Positions 20,681-31,952 of a DNA stretch of 64,000 bases are shown in pieces. The stretch is taken from positions 744,001-808,000 of the forward strand of contig OY723290.1 in NCBI GenBank assembly GCA_963210315.1, given 5' to 3'. Position numbers and translations under genes: made by a program. The notes under the pieces were generated by a model. It was not told the DNA's origin, ran no database searches, and was given only the letters and a program-made list of their open reading frames with translations. Each line of letters begins with the position of its first letter. Position 1 is the first letter of the stretch. This stretch comes from Rhynchopus euleeides. Lineage: Eukaryota > Euglenozoa > Diplonemea > Diplonemida > Diplonemidae.

Positions 20681-22230
20681 TTAATGCCCCCTGAGGTAGG
20701 CCTCGCTGTTCTTGGTCACAGTCTTGATCGTGTGGGTGTAGGGGTTGTAGTCCAGGGTGAAGGGGCGGGTGAAGGAGTTGGAGTAGTCCCTCATGCGCTT
20801 CGTCGCGTCCTTGAAGGACTCGGCGACGAAGTAGCGCGGCTGGAAGGTGCAGATGGGGTACTCCGTCACACCTGCAACCTCCGGCTCCCAAGGCAGGTAC
20901 TCCGGCTTCTCCTCGTCGCCGCCAAGCGAGTACTGCAGCTCGCCGAAGGAGCCCAGCAGCCCAGCGCCGTAGGCACGCACCTTGCCCTCCTGCCTGCACA
21001 GCCCGAACTCGACAGAGAACCAGTAGCAGCTGGCCAGCTTCTGGATCATCTCGTCGCTGGCGCCCAGACTCGCCATCCCGATGCTCTGTGTGAACTCCGC
21101 GAAGTCGGGGTCAGCGAACAGCACGGCGTGGCCCATCAGCTCGTGCACCACGTCAGGCTCCGGCGTGTAGAACGGGTGCGAGTGGTGGCGGATGTACCTG
21201 AGAAATGGGTGGTGGTGGTGGTGGCGGTGGCGGCAGTGGTGGCATGCCCTCCCCGTAGAGTGGGAGCCCGACATACTGTGTGGAGTGGAAGACGCGGAAC
21301 GCAAGTGCGTTCAGGAAGTCGCGGGGCGACAGCAGCCCGGTCACCGGGCGGATGCTGAACCCTGTCCGGTACTTCAGGTATTGCGAGATGTCCTGGGTGT
21401 GGGTCGGGTGGGGTGGGGTGGGTGGCAGCGGCAACCAAAGAACTGGCGTGGCTATGCGAGCCCACAACGACCCTGAGGTCGGCACAACCCCCCTCCCCAA
21501 GAGCCCCTCGCTCTATTTTGCATACCTCCAGCTGGGGGATCTTGTCAGCGCGGTACCCACAGTTCTCCACCATCAGCGAGAAGTTGTAGTTGTACTCCTT
21601 GCAGGCGTGGGTGGGGTACAGCTCCATCAGCTTGTCCCACACCAAGCTCCAGGTCTTGTTCTCGTCCGCGGTGTAGTTCACGCGCGGCACCTCAAGGCCG
21701 TAGTGGTATGTCTTCGCCATCGTGGCAATCATATCACGCCGCTCGCGGTACACCTTGTCGTTGAAGCCGGGGTGGTCCGACGTCAGCTCACCACCTGCAG
21801 CCAGCGTCTCAGTCTTAAACTTGTCGACATCAGAGATGTGTGTGGCGTACCACGGGATGGTGCACGACTGGATCAGCTGGAAGTGCAGCGTCTGCTTCTT
21901 CACACTCTCAATCGCGCGCTTCACGTTGTCATCCTCGATGTGGCCCTCGATGTCCGCAAACACCGTCACTGCACTCAGGTTCTGCTGGTCAGGCGCCTGA
22001 CGCGTGGTGATGCTGCTGAAGTTGACCCCCTCCTCCCTGAAGGGCGTCAGGGCGTCCAGCAAGCTCCCCGGCTTCTGGTTGTCGATAGAGAACTGCAGCT
22101 GCGTGACGTGACGGTCCGGCCCAGCGGCACCGGACCCCGCGTCACGGTAGGCAGCACCCATGGTGTCCTCCAGCGTGTTGAACCTGCGCCCGACGGCACG
22201 GGCCAGCCCCCGGTATGTGCTGCGCATCAT
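20681..22230 (-). CDS. PAH: Phenylalanine-4-hydroxylase (biopterin-dependent aromatic amino acid hydroxylase)
   Basis: Three exons (22230-21526, 21392-21277, 21197-20681) with introns GTATGC...CAG (133 nt) and GTATGT...CAG (79 nt); joining them rebuilds the family core without a gap and gives 445 residues, close to the animal enzyme. The N-terminal ACT regulatory domain begins near [17 protein letters not shown]. The catalytic domain has [17 protein letters not shown], the iron-binding His pair in [15 protein letters not shown] with the downstream Glu of the triad, and [10 protein letters not shown]. The protein would oxidise Phe to Tyr with tetrahydrobiopterin and O2. The first residues ([17 protein letters not shown]) look like a weak mitochondrial presequence; the open frame extends upstream, so the exact start is less certain. 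No C-terminal tetramerisation tail typical of animals is obvious. Confidence 0.93.
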
Positions 22231-24327
22231 TGTCGAGCGAAACCACTCAACCCCGAATGGGTGCTGTGCCTTGCAGCGATTTCTCCTGAGTGTAAGGGCG
22301 TGCTTCTGTAAGGTGGATCTCATGCGGATGGTCACAACAGAACGAACCGCAGCCCCAACGCAGGCGCGCAAGGTGTGGCACGAGTGTGAGCACGATAGCT
22401 TGACCACAGGGTTTGTCTGACCCCGCAAGCATGGGCGCGAAAGCGGATGGAACCCGAACAGGGGAGGGGGGTGGGGAGGATGCGTTTTCGTCCAATCTCA
22501 ACTCATCCCTGTGCCCCATGTCTTCTTCCTCAGGCGCCCCCCCTTCCCTCTCGAGAAGGTGTGGGTGTGGGTGTGTTGCAACCCGCATGATCCCAAGAAC
22601 CGGGCATCGAAAAAGAAGACACGGGGTTGGGAGACAGAACCAGAGATATGAGATGCGGTGAAGAAGTGAAGTAAGAAGACAGCCACGGAAAATTGGCTGA
22701 AAGCACAAGCGGATCCCCCCCTCCAGGGGGCCGTTGTCGATATCGAATCGAGCGGGCACACGGCAGCGCGTTGTGCGGCGTTGCATATGTGTTGCGATGT
22801 GCGATGCGGAATGGGAGGTGCCGTGCTCCTGCGCACCGCTTCCTGCTGTTGCCCACACATGCACTCACGCACGCACACACAACCGTGCACACTAGCATGC
22901 GGGTTGTGTGGCGTAGAGGTGTGGTCTGGGTCTGTGTGTGGGTTCCCTTGATGTTGTGGCCGGTTGGTTTCGCGCGCAGTCATCGACGCACATCTTTTAT
23001 GCATCTTCTCGTCCGTGCTGTGCGCGACAGCACAATAAAACCAACATCGGCATCACAGGCACAAAGGGGGCAGGAAGTGGGCTGGGCTTTGGCGGAGATG
23101 CAAAAAAAGAGAAACGGTGGATGATGTGGGTTAACAACAGCAACAACAGCAAAAACAAAAACAACAACGGCAGGGAAGGGAACAAGGTGGAACAAAACCA
23201 GAAGCGTGGCGCAATCCCAAACTGCCCCTGCGGTGCAGGCCGGTGCAGTGCGTCGCAGGGGTGCGTCTGCACCTCAGCTGCGACTGCCTGCCCTTCACGC
23301 AGCACCGCACAAGGCTCACAAAGGGAACAAGAAGAACGGCACGCAGGGAAGGGGAAGTCCTCCCCCGCCCACCATCTGCCCGCGCTACGCCCCATTACAC
23401 CACACCACAGCAGACGTGGTGGTCCACAGAAGAGAAGAGATATCTGACGGTGGGGTGATTTTATTGCGTTGTGGTGTGGGGTTTTGTTGGCATGTGTGGG
23501 TGCCTTAGTGACTGTTGGCGCGTGCATGTCAACTGGGGCAAGTTTGAGTTTGAAAGCTTAAAGACGAGCGCCAGACACATACATATGCGTGTGCCGCGCA
23601 AGCTGCAACATGGGCACGCCAAGCCACCCCCCAACCCCTGTCCCCTGCAGCAAAAAACGAGAGAGAGAGCGCAAGGACCACACACAACACACAACACAAA
23701 TGGCAAGCGTCACCCGGCGCACGTGCGGTGCTGGCCCCCCTGGCACCCTGAGCGTTGCAGATGTTGCTTGGTGTGAAGAAAGCAACGCTGTGGGGTGGAC
23801 GCAGCGGGGGCTCTGCCCGACGCGATGCCACAGATGTGGCGCCGTCTGGCCAATAATGTGTGGGTGTGGGGGAGCGGGATGGACCTGGCGTGCGTGTTGC
23901 ATGCTCCAAAGCTGGTGTTTACAGCTGGGTCTGTGTGCAGCGGCGACACACAGGTCAGAAGAAAAGAAAGGAGGGGGGCTGAAAAGGGACGCAGCAAGTG
24001 TTGTGCACCCCTTTCATCCCTCGCACCGCAGCAGGCTGCGGCGTCTAGCTTAGGTGGGGAGGGAAGTGGGAGGTACGTTCAAAGCGTTCGGCCATCTCAA
24101 CAACGCAACGCACAACAAATCTCCGAGTGCGGCCAGTGCGCATCCGGGAGGAGGTGGTGGGGCGTCCGTATCCCCACCACAGATGGTATTTTTGGCTTGT
24201 TCACGTTCACATGACAATTCTCTTTTCTCGGGATGCGGTTTCACGCTCGGTGACACACGTTCGCCCTTTTTCCAAAAGCACGCCGTGGGACCGTGTCGCT
24301 CTCCGACTTTTCGGATCTAGGCCTGGC
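22231..24327. other. Intergenic stretch, nothing recognised
   Basis: About 2.1 kb with CA- and A-rich low complexity. The open frames lack domain features on either strand. Confidence 0.55.
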
Positions 24328-26139
24328 CTAGTCCTGCTTGAAGAGGAAGGCGCTCCCCTTCAGCGGGAAGTCGCCTGTCGGGAACGCCGACACGGTGTTG
24401 GGGTAGTGGCGCTCAAAGAGCGACTTGAACTTCGCGGACCACACGTGGTCCAGCCCCCACTGAGTGTAGGTCTCCGCGGTGAAGTCCTCCTGGAAGAACC
24501 GGTCGGCGTGCAGGCGGCGTGTCGTCTGCGTCAGGAAGATGAAGAAGGCGGTCTCGCTGATGGCAAACCCGTCCGGGCGCGGCTCCTCCGCCGACATCCC
24601 CACCTGCGTGTCGATGTCGTCCACCGTTGCGTACATGGCGCGCAGCTCCGCTGCCACCTCTGGCTTCGGGTTCACCGCTTCGAATGACTTGAAGCGCTCC
24701 AGCCCCAGCCCCTCGCGGAAGTCGTTGAACTTCGGGATCCCACGCTCCCTGTCGCGGAAGATGTCGACGGCCGCCATGTCCAGCACGCTGCCACCGGGCA
24801 TCTGCAGGTTCGACAGCGACTGCGGGAAGTTGTGCAGCGACAGCTTGTGCGTGTTCATCTTCGCCATCCCCAGGATCACCTCCTCCACCCCGTGCTGCTC
24901 CACCTTGTCCCGCCCGGCCGCAAAGGTGAGGCTCAGCAGGCTGTCCGTCTCCCCACCCACCGTCATGTTGTCGGGCAGCAGCGCGTGCATCCGGTACACG
25001 CTCGCAAAGTCCTCCGTCTGCGAGAAGGCGGCGTCCCCCGCCAGGGTCACCTTGTCCCCGATCCCGTCAGCCCCGGCGAAGGGGAGGTGCTCGAAGATGG
25101 ACAGGGCGATCCGGTCGAAAAGCTTGAAGTTCTCCTTGAACTGCTTCTTCATCGTCGTCACCCCGCGTGTCCCGATGCGCAGCGCCATCGTCACAGGCTT
25201 GTTCTGCAACAGGATCGCCGTCCACTCCTCCGTGTGGATGATTGCGTTCTGGGCCGCGTTGATCAGCCGCGCCGTCTGGAAGAGCTTCTCGTCGTCCCAC
25301 GCCGGGTTCCGTGCCTTCAGCTCGTCGCAGATCCAGTTGTGCTCCTTCGCGTACAGCGTGTGCAGCGCCTCGATCCCGCTCCACAGGTTGTTCGTGAACC
25401 CGGTTGCCGCCACCCCTGTCGCGTTGTCCTTCGGCAGCAGCCCGTTGTCCCCGAACAGCAGCTTCCCGTCCACGAAGGACCGCAGCGACTCCTGCGTTGC
25501 CCGGTCCGACCCGTACACCTGCGACATGTCCCACCAGTGCGTCGTGCGTGTGCGCATGTACCCGTCCGCGTCCCGCTTCGTCCGCTGCAGCGGGAAGGTC
25601 TGGGCCCCCGCCGCGCCCCCGTCCTCCGCTGCCCGCGTGTTCAGCACGTATGGCGCCGCCTCCGTGTCCTTCTCGTGGTCAAACCAGTCGTGCGTCTGGA
25701 ACTGGATCCACGCCCCGAAGAACAGGTTCAGCGACGGGATCGCCTCCCGCTTGTTGCCGTACGACGTCATCAGCTTCGCTGCTGCCTCCGGCCGCGGCTC
25801 CCACAGGTAGTTGTGCGGCGGCGTCGTCGTCTCCCACGTCGACCGCACATTCCGTCCGAAGCGCGTCCCCTTCGCCCCCATCTTCGTCAGCTCCTTGTGG
25901 TTGCACGTCCCGTCCGCCATCCGGTACTTGAAGTCCTCCTCGCTGCACGCCACGCTGCGCAGCTCCTCGTCGCTGGTGAAGTCGAACAGCTGCGACTCCT
26001 GCAGGAACGTGGTGGCCAGCAGGATGTACACCAGCCCGCGGATGGACCGCGCCCCGTCCGCAAGGTACACCGCACGCCACAGATACCACAGCGGCCCAAC
26101 CACAGTGCGCACAAACGCCTCCAGGCTGACTTGCGTCAT
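24328..26139 (-). CDS. Alpha-dioxygenase-like haem peroxidase, copy 1
   Basis: 603 residues, no intron. The whole protein follows plant fatty-acid alpha-dioxygenase rather than prostaglandin synthase or animal peroxidase. The distal His is in FQTHDWFDH (His150), followed by WWDMSQVYG. EDFASVYRMHALLP carries the catalytic Tyr (382) and proximal haem His (385). The C-terminal block is GFAISETAFFIFLTQTTRRL. These enzymes add O2 at carbon 2 of fatty acids to make 2-hydroperoxides. A hydrophobic N-terminal segment (about residues 13-48) suggests membrane association. I start at MTQVSLEAF; a Met 15 codons upstream is possible. A near-identical copy lies at 33857-35668. Confidence 0.9.
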   Translation of the reverse strand: MTQVSLEAFVRTVVGPLWYLWRAVYLADGARSIRGLVYILLATTFLQESQLFDFTSDEELRSVACSEEDFKYRMADGTCNHKELTKMGAKGTRFGRNVRSTWETTTPPHNYLWEPRPEAAAKLMTSYGNKREAIPSLNLFFGAWIQFQTHDWFDHEKDTEAAPYVLNTRAAEDGGAAGAQTFPLQRTKRDADGYMRTRTTHWWDMSQVYGSDRATQESLRSFVDGKLLFGDNGLLPKDNATGVAATGFTNNLWSGIEALHTLYAKEHNWICDELKARNPAWDDEKLFQTARLINAAQNAIIHTEEWTAILLQNKPVTMALRIGTRGVTTMKKQFKENFKLFDRIALSIFEHLPFAGADGIGDKVTLAGDAAFSQTEDFASVYRMHALLPDNMTVGGETDSLLSLTFAAGRDKVEQHGVEEVILGMAKMNTHKLSLHNFPQSLSNLQMPGGSVLDMAAVDIFRDRERGIPKFNDFREGLGLERFKSFEAVNPKPEVAAELRAMYATVDDIDTQVGMSAEEPRPDGFAISETAFFIFLTQTTRRLHADRFFQEDFTAETYTQWGLDHVWSAKFKSLFERHYPNTVSAFPTGDFPLKGSAFLFKQD

Positions 26140-28074
26140 TGTGCCCCCTGGTCTCCTTGGTTGTCGACCGGTTCCGGTTTGCAATCTGTCGGGTGGGTGT
26201 GTAAGGTGTTAAGACCACCGGAATATCCTGCTTGTGGCACCGGACCAAGAATTCCTAATCAAGGCAAGTGGCAGCGGGGATGAAGGGAACCGTCACGGCG
26301 ATATTCCGTGCCGCTCGCTCCACACGAGGATGAGAAAAGGGGGTGTGGGGGTGTCAGGGCGCACGGCGGTCTGAGAGGGCCCCCGTTTGTAGTTTCTGAC
26401 AGACTGGATTTTTTTCAGCTTTCTGCTTTTGTTTTGCCCCGCCTCCCCCCCCCCACCCTCCCCCTCCCCCTGTTGGGTGCATTTTTCCCCTCATGCTTTG
26501 CCTTTTCTTCCCCCTTCTTCCTCCTGCTCCCTCTGTTGCATTTTTTTGTGCTTTGTTTCTTTTGGCCTGCTGCCATATTTTGCTGTCTTCTCTCCTGCCC
26601 TTTCCCCCCCCCACCTTCATTTCTTCCTTTGCACACACACCACACTACACACGCACCCCGCCATTCTCGTTTTGTCCACGGTTATTTTTGAACCGCAAAA
26701 AAGGGGGGGCCATCGGGTGGGTCATAAACAGAAACGGAACCATTTGCCACATGACAACCCTACTGCATGGCACAGCTTCCGGAACGATGGGGGTGGGGAG
26801 TGTTTGATCGAAGCGAACAGAAAAAAATATTGGCAGGGAGTGGGGCGTGTGCGTGTGTGTGCATGCGAACAGAACGGCAATGACCATGAAGCGGCAATAC
26901 ACGCCGCATTTTTATGAAGGGCGGTGCCGGCGGCGGTGAAGTATAAAAACCACCTGCCTTGGCGCTGGGGAAGAAGGAGGGAGTGGAGGGGGGTAAGGGG
27001 GTCGACACCGGGGCAGAAGCAGAGGAAACCTGAAAAAAAAACATCACTTGGCTGCTGATCCTTCGAACGATACAACCCGCCACCCCACCCCCCCACCCGC
27101 TCTCCCCAACCCTTAACCCCCCCCCCCTCTTCTCCTCCCCTCCCACACTCGCACTTCACCCTCACTCACTCCCAACACGGCACACACAGGCAAACCCAAA
27201 ATTTTCCACGTTTTTTTTGTGCAATGCCTACCTCCCTCCATTCCAAAACCAACTCCCACCCCACCCCCCGCCCGACAATGCTCCTTCCTACACACCACTC
27301 TCTCCAACCCGATGTTCCTTTGGTGCGATCTCACGGATCCGCCTTCATTGAACTCCACCGTCCCCCCCGCTCTGGAGGGGGGGGGAGAGGGGGAGGAGGA
27401 GGAGGGGGGGGGGGCGTGCAGATGTCGTCATTGCAATCAGCATGGATGGACATCTAGAAAACGGGACACAAAAAAAGACAAAAAATCTGAAATTCAACGG
27501 CCCACACGGATGGAAGGGGGGGAGGGGGGGGGGGTGGTTTCGACCAAACAACGAAAAGAAAATAGCTGGGGCTGGGGGGGGGGGGGTTGCTGTGCCCTGC
27601 AGAGGCAACGCAGCCAAGGGTAACATGAAAAGAAGAAAGGGGGGGGGGGTAAAATATTGCGATTGCGTAGTGATTTTTGTTGAAGGGCGCAAATGTGGCT
27701 CGTTTGTTGTGGGCGCACCGATGTAACCGACGAGGTTTGATAGTGATGGCAAACAAAAAAAAACACCCGGACGGCGTGTTGTTTGGGGGCAGGAAAAATT
27801 GCCCCGCATCCGTTCAGGAGTGGGGGTTGGGGGTGCGATGCTCACTGTCCAGGTTCGGTCTCGCGTTTCCCTTTCCGTCTACGAACGTTGGGGTTGTGGG
27901 GTGTGGGTGGGGTGCTGCGCACGGCAACTCGGTACACCCTGAGCAGGTGGGAAGCAGCATATGAACTTCAAGTGAACCAAGAGGGAACACCCGGTAATTC
28001 ACGTGGCATCAACCCCCAAGGGCAGGACCAGTGCGCCGTGCAACCGCCAGCCGATGTGACTTATGCACAGCAGC
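26140..28074. other. Intergenic stretch, low complexity
   Basis: 1.9 kb with many C and G runs (for example 27360-27420) and a TATAAAAA-like string at 26943-26950 on the plus strand. No gene is supported. Confidence 0.55.
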
Positions 28075-29948
28075 TTAGACGGCACGCTTGCACGAGTACA
28101 GCAGGTTCTTGAGCGCCACCAGCTCCTTGTCCGACTTGATCAGGTTCATGCGCGACTGGTAGTGCGTCAGGAAGATCGACGTGTGGGACTTCAGCATCAC
28201 GTCCAGCTCGTCCTTCAGGGCCGCGTTTCTGAGAGGGGAGTGGTTGGATGTGGTGCAGGGTGGGTGGGGAAGGCAGTGCAGGCAGGGCTAGTGCAGGTGC
28301 AGGGCAAGGCATCAAGGCTCATAGCAAGGTTGACATACTTCAGCGTGAAGAAACGCACCAGGTAGTTCAGCGAGTTCACGTACATGTAGAAGAACTTGTT
28401 CTGGGCGTTGTTGTACAGGATCGACAGGTCCTTGTGCACCAGCAGGTACTCGTAGAACTTCACGTAGTTCAGCTTGACCTCGTCCATGTACCCGTGCAGG
28501 CACGCGTACAGCGCCACGATGGCGTGCAGGAAGTACGAGGGCCCCTTCTGGTTGAACATGGCGATGAAACGGCTACCACGCACCATGTCCAGGCTGACCA
28601 CAGCCTGCCCACCGACGGAGTCAGCCGCCAGCTTACGGTACTCGGAGATGATACGCTTCAGGTCACCCGACACGGCCTTCATCGCCTTGTTCTGGGCCGA
28701 CGAACCGACACGCGACACAGACAGGCCGATGTTCACGGCCGGCCTCTGCCCACCGGTGAACAGCTTGGCGTCCAGGTAGATCTGACCGTCAGTGATGGAG
28801 ATCACGTTCGTCACGATGTACGCCGTCACGTCGTTCGACAGGGTCTCGACGATCGGCAGGGCCGTCAGCGAACCACCACCCATACCGGGGGACATCATGG
28901 CGGCACGCTCCAGCAGACGCGAGTGCAGGTAGAAGACGTCACCGGGGTAGGCCTCACGACCCGGGGGACGACGCAGCAGCAGCGACAGCTGACGGTAGGC
29001 CACAGCCTGCTTCGACAGGTCGTCGTACACAATCAGCGAGTGACGCCCGGCGTCACGGAACTTCTCGCAGATCGTCACACCGGAGAACGGGGCCAGGTAC
29101 TGCAGACCCGCAGGGTCGGCGGCCGTGGCAGCCATGATGACGGAGTACTGCAGGGCGTTGTACAGCCCGAGCAGACGGAAGATACGCGCCACGTTGGAGC
29201 AACGCTGACCCACCGACACGTACACCGACACGACGTTGTTCTTACGCAGCGTCTGCTGGTTCACACGCACCTGGTTGATCATCGTCGACACGGCGATGGA
29301 GGTCTTACCGGTCTGACGGTCACCGACGATCAGCTCACGCTGCCCACGCCCGATGGGGATCATGGTGTCGACCACCTTGAACCCGGTGGTCATGTTGTAG
29401 TTCACAGGCTGACGCTGAATGATGTTGGGGGCGGGCACGTCCACCTGACCAATCTCGTCCTCGAACACGGGGCGCGAGCGCTGCAGGGCGCTGGTGGGGA
29501 TCTCGTGACCCAGGGGGTTGATCACCTTCCCGAGCACACCGAAACCGACAGGGATCTTCAGCAGCTCCTCCGTGGCGTACACGGGCTGGCCGGAACGCAC
29601 AGCGTCCGTGTTGTCCAGCAGGATCACACCGATCGACCCGTCCTTGTTCAAGTTGAACACGACGGCGTGCGCCACGCCCTTCTCGGTCTCCTTCGACGTC
29701 TGGATCTTCACCACCGAGTTGAACGACGCAGAGCCGCCCACACCCGCGGGGGCGACGGTGGCGATGGTGCCGTCAATGCTGTGCACGTGGCCCACCAGGG
29801 GGGTGGCCTTGAAGCTGTCCGCCGAGGCGAAACGGGCCTGCGGGGTCATCGAGGCGGACACCTGCTGCACCGCCTTCAGCTCCGGCACGCTCATCGTGGC
29901 CGCCGCGCGGGCGGCCACGCGCGGTGCGACGCGAGTGCAACGGCGCAT
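28075..29948 (-). CDS. ATP1: Mitochondrial F1 ATP synthase subunit alpha, euglenozoan type
   Basis: Two exons, 29948-28339 and 28228-28075, with a 110-nt GTATGT...CAG intron; the join gives 587 residues. The N-terminus is Arg/Ala-rich with no acidic residues, as in mitochondrial presequences. The Walker A motif GDRQTGKT is at 209-216. LSNDVTAYIVTNVISITDGQ and the Arg-finger region (VNIGLSVSRVGSSAQ) are intact. After about residue 500 the sequence departs from ordinary eukaryotes and follows the euglenozoan C-terminal domain (NQKGPSYFLHAIVALYACL, KFYEYLLVHKDL, FFYMYVNSLNYL, ending SCKRAV). In trypanosomatids alpha is cleaved into two fragments (literature knowledge); whether that happens here cannot be seen. 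This gene is the main taxonomic evidence in the window. Confidence 0.97.
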
Positions 29949-30125
29949 TGTTGTTCGAGTTCCTTTCCCCTGCAGAGGGTGGTAGTGTGGCAGGGCATGG
30001 CAGGCACAACACAGCGCACAGCACCCCAAAAATAAACCCCCCCACCAGGACCTTCCAGGAACGGCAAGGGGACGGGGAGAACCTGACACCGCAACCCCCG
30101 CAACAACAATACAACACCACCGGCG

Positions 30126-30761
30126 TCAGACCGGGCGGCGGCTCACATGCTCTACGAGAGCTGCCTCTGAATGCACCTGCCTCAGGAGCTCCTCCCTCTC
30201 CGAGCGGTGCTGCGCACGGCGGAGCTGCAGGTCGGAGAACGCGTCACTCTGAGACGACCGAAGCCTTGCAAGCGACTGCCCCACATGCATCTGGGAGGCA
30301 AGATGCCTGTCGCCCGCTGAGATCGTGCGAGCCTCTTGGTCTGCAAAACCCTTTGCCTTATCCAGGTAGTGCGCTGCAGCGTCCTGCAGCGAGGCCTCGG
30401 AGGCAGACAAGCTGCTCTGCGCCAGCTCACGCTGCGCCTCTGCCACCAGCACCGCACCGCTGAGGGCACTGACGTACTCCGCAGAGTGGGCGACGACGTT
30501 CTGCAGGATGTGCTTCTCCCACTCCTTCCTGTCCCTCAGTGCGGACAGCACATTGCACCGCACGGCAGAGCTCCTGCGCTCGCCCTCTGCCGCATGGTGG
30601 TCTGCTTCGCAGGATTTCACCTCTGCCCAGGCATCCCAGGTGGGGGCGCTGCGCAGTACCTTCTGGGCGGCAGGGTGTGTGCACTGCGCACGGTCAAGTA
30701 GAGGTGCTGCGTCTGCAAGGCTCTGCCTCAGCGCAGCGACCCGAACCTGCAGGTCTGACAT
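30126..30761 (-). CDS. Small coiled-coil protein, function unknown
   Basis: 211 residues from the ATG at 30761, ending in SRRPV. The whole protein is predicted to be helical, rich in Ala, Gln, Arg and Glu, with heptad-like spacing (for example SDLQVRVAALRQSLADAAP). There is no signal peptide or zinc motif. The open frame runs further upstream, but that part is Pro/His-rich and looks non-coding. The promoter-side gap to ATP synthase alpha is short (29949-30125). I do not recognise a family. Confidence 0.65.
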   Translation of the reverse strand: MSDLQVRVAALRQSLADAAPLLDRAQCTHPAAQKVLRSAPTWDAWAEVKSCEADHHAAEGERRSSAVRCNVLSALRDRKEWEKHILQNVVAHSAEYVSALSGAVLVAEAQRELAQSSLSASEASLQDAAAHYLDKAKGFADQEARTISAGDRHLASQMHVGQSLARLRSSQSDAFSDLQLRRAQHRSEREELLRQVHSEAALVEHVSRRPV

Positions 30762-31403
30762 GCCATGCAAGAAGCTGGGCAGAGCAGCACGTCTGGGGTG
30801 TGGGTGGCAGGAGGAGTTGACGCGAGAATAAAAGCTCATGGGTCGAAAGAACACTAACGGACCAAAAGGGAGGAGGGGGGTGTGAGGGCTGGGGTGTGGC
30901 TGGGTCCTGCGGGCAATGCTTGCTATGTCGGCGTTGTGAGAGCGGCTCGAGCGGCAAAGTGGTGCCGCGATGGAATGCGTGGGGCGGTTGCTCTCTGTCA
31001 GCAGGGCTGAAGAGGGTGATGCGGGGGTGAGGGGGGCACACCCGCATGCTGGCACACAGGGTTTGCCGCAGTTTGCACGATGCAAAACAACAAAGGCAAA
31101 GTCAAAACAACAACAAATTCACCGTTGGCAACGGGTAGACAACGCCATCTGCGCCACAGCGGATGCACGCTCCACACGGCCCTCGGGGCTCTGCACGCTC
31201 AGGAGCATGCACGGCCTTCATGAGGGCCGCGTGCGCCGCACGCTTGTGGCGCAGCGTGCCGTGTCATGTCATAGGATTGGGAAAGAAAGCCACACCGCAA
31301 TGGGCATGGGCAGGCACACATGGCGTGCAGAATGCAGATGCAGGTGCAGGTGCATCGGCAGCACTGGGATAAGCATGCCAGAACACCAACACCAATACCA
31401 AGA
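30762..31403. other. Intergenic stretch, nothing recognised
   Basis: 640 bp without a supported gene or repeat. Confidence 0.55.
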
Positions 31404-31952
31404 CTAGTACACACACCCCTCCTGGAAGGTGTGGCGGGGCTTGTTCCAGAACCACACGAACCCCAGCTCCTTCAGCAGGGCCAGCACCTCCGTCTCGTAC
31501 TCGGCCTTGAAGGTCGCGACGTCCCGCGACAGCACAAAGAGCCCCACCTTGAGCGGGTCCGACACAATGGCCCACTGGTACTGCGTCCCGTTGAAGGTGG
31601 CAGGCCCCAGCCCGTACACCCAGTACGGCGCAGGGAACGGCGGCCCGTCCAGCGACACCGTGAGGCGGCCGGGCTGCGCCGCGTCCTTCACCTCCGCGAA
31701 CCCCTTGATGGAGCGCCGCTCACCCGTCACGCTGTCCAGCCGGTCCTGGTTCAGCACGCTCACCGTCCCGTCGCTGTTGGCCCCGTAGTCCGCCGTGACG
31801 CAGAACTGCGACGAGAAGGCGCGTGTGGGCAGGCTGCTGTACACCTGGTACCACCGCCCCAGGTACTGTCCCACCTCCAGCTCCCGCACAGTCTCCCCGT
31901 ACCCAGCCACACCCACCACACAGGCGCACATCAGGGCCGCACGCATCGACAT
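31404..31952 (-). CDS. Lipocalin (Blc/ApoD-like), secreted
   Basis: 182 residues, single exon. A signal peptide (about 1-18) leads into the lipocalin signature GRWYQVYSS (Gly32-Arg-Trp34), then CVTADY, the strand pair around WVYGLGP, the second conserved region WAIVSDP, and the third-region Arg in LSRDV. Length and order match bacterial and plant Blc-type lipocalins, which bind small hydrophobic molecules such as fatty acids or sterols. The gene lies between two fatty-acid alpha-dioxygenase copies; a link to oxidised lipid is possible but inferred only from proximity. Confidence 0.9.
   Translation of the reverse strand: MSMRAALMCACVVGVAGYGETVRELEVGQYLGRWYQVYSSLPTRAFSSQFCVTADYGANSDGTVSVLNQDRLDSVTGERRSIKGFAEVKDAAQPGRLTVSLDGPPFPAPYWVYGLGPATFNGTQYQWAIVSDPLKVGLFVLSRDVATFKAEYETEVLALLKELGFVWFWNKPRHTFQEGCVY

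Noticed and set aside
19598-21358. 586-codon plus-strand open frame
   Set aside because: Starts in poly-G and poly-T intergenic DNA and ends antisense to phenylalanine hydroxylase.
24479-26283. Long plus-strand open frames opposite alpha-dioxygenase copy 1 (also 34215-35725 opposite copy 2)
   Set aside because: Mirror frames of highly GC3-rich genes; the real proteins on the minus strand have full catalytic motifs.
28248-30035. 595-codon plus-strand open frame opposite ATP synthase alpha
   Set aside because: Composition of Val/His/Gln/Arg typical of an antisense shadow; the minus strand is unequivocal.
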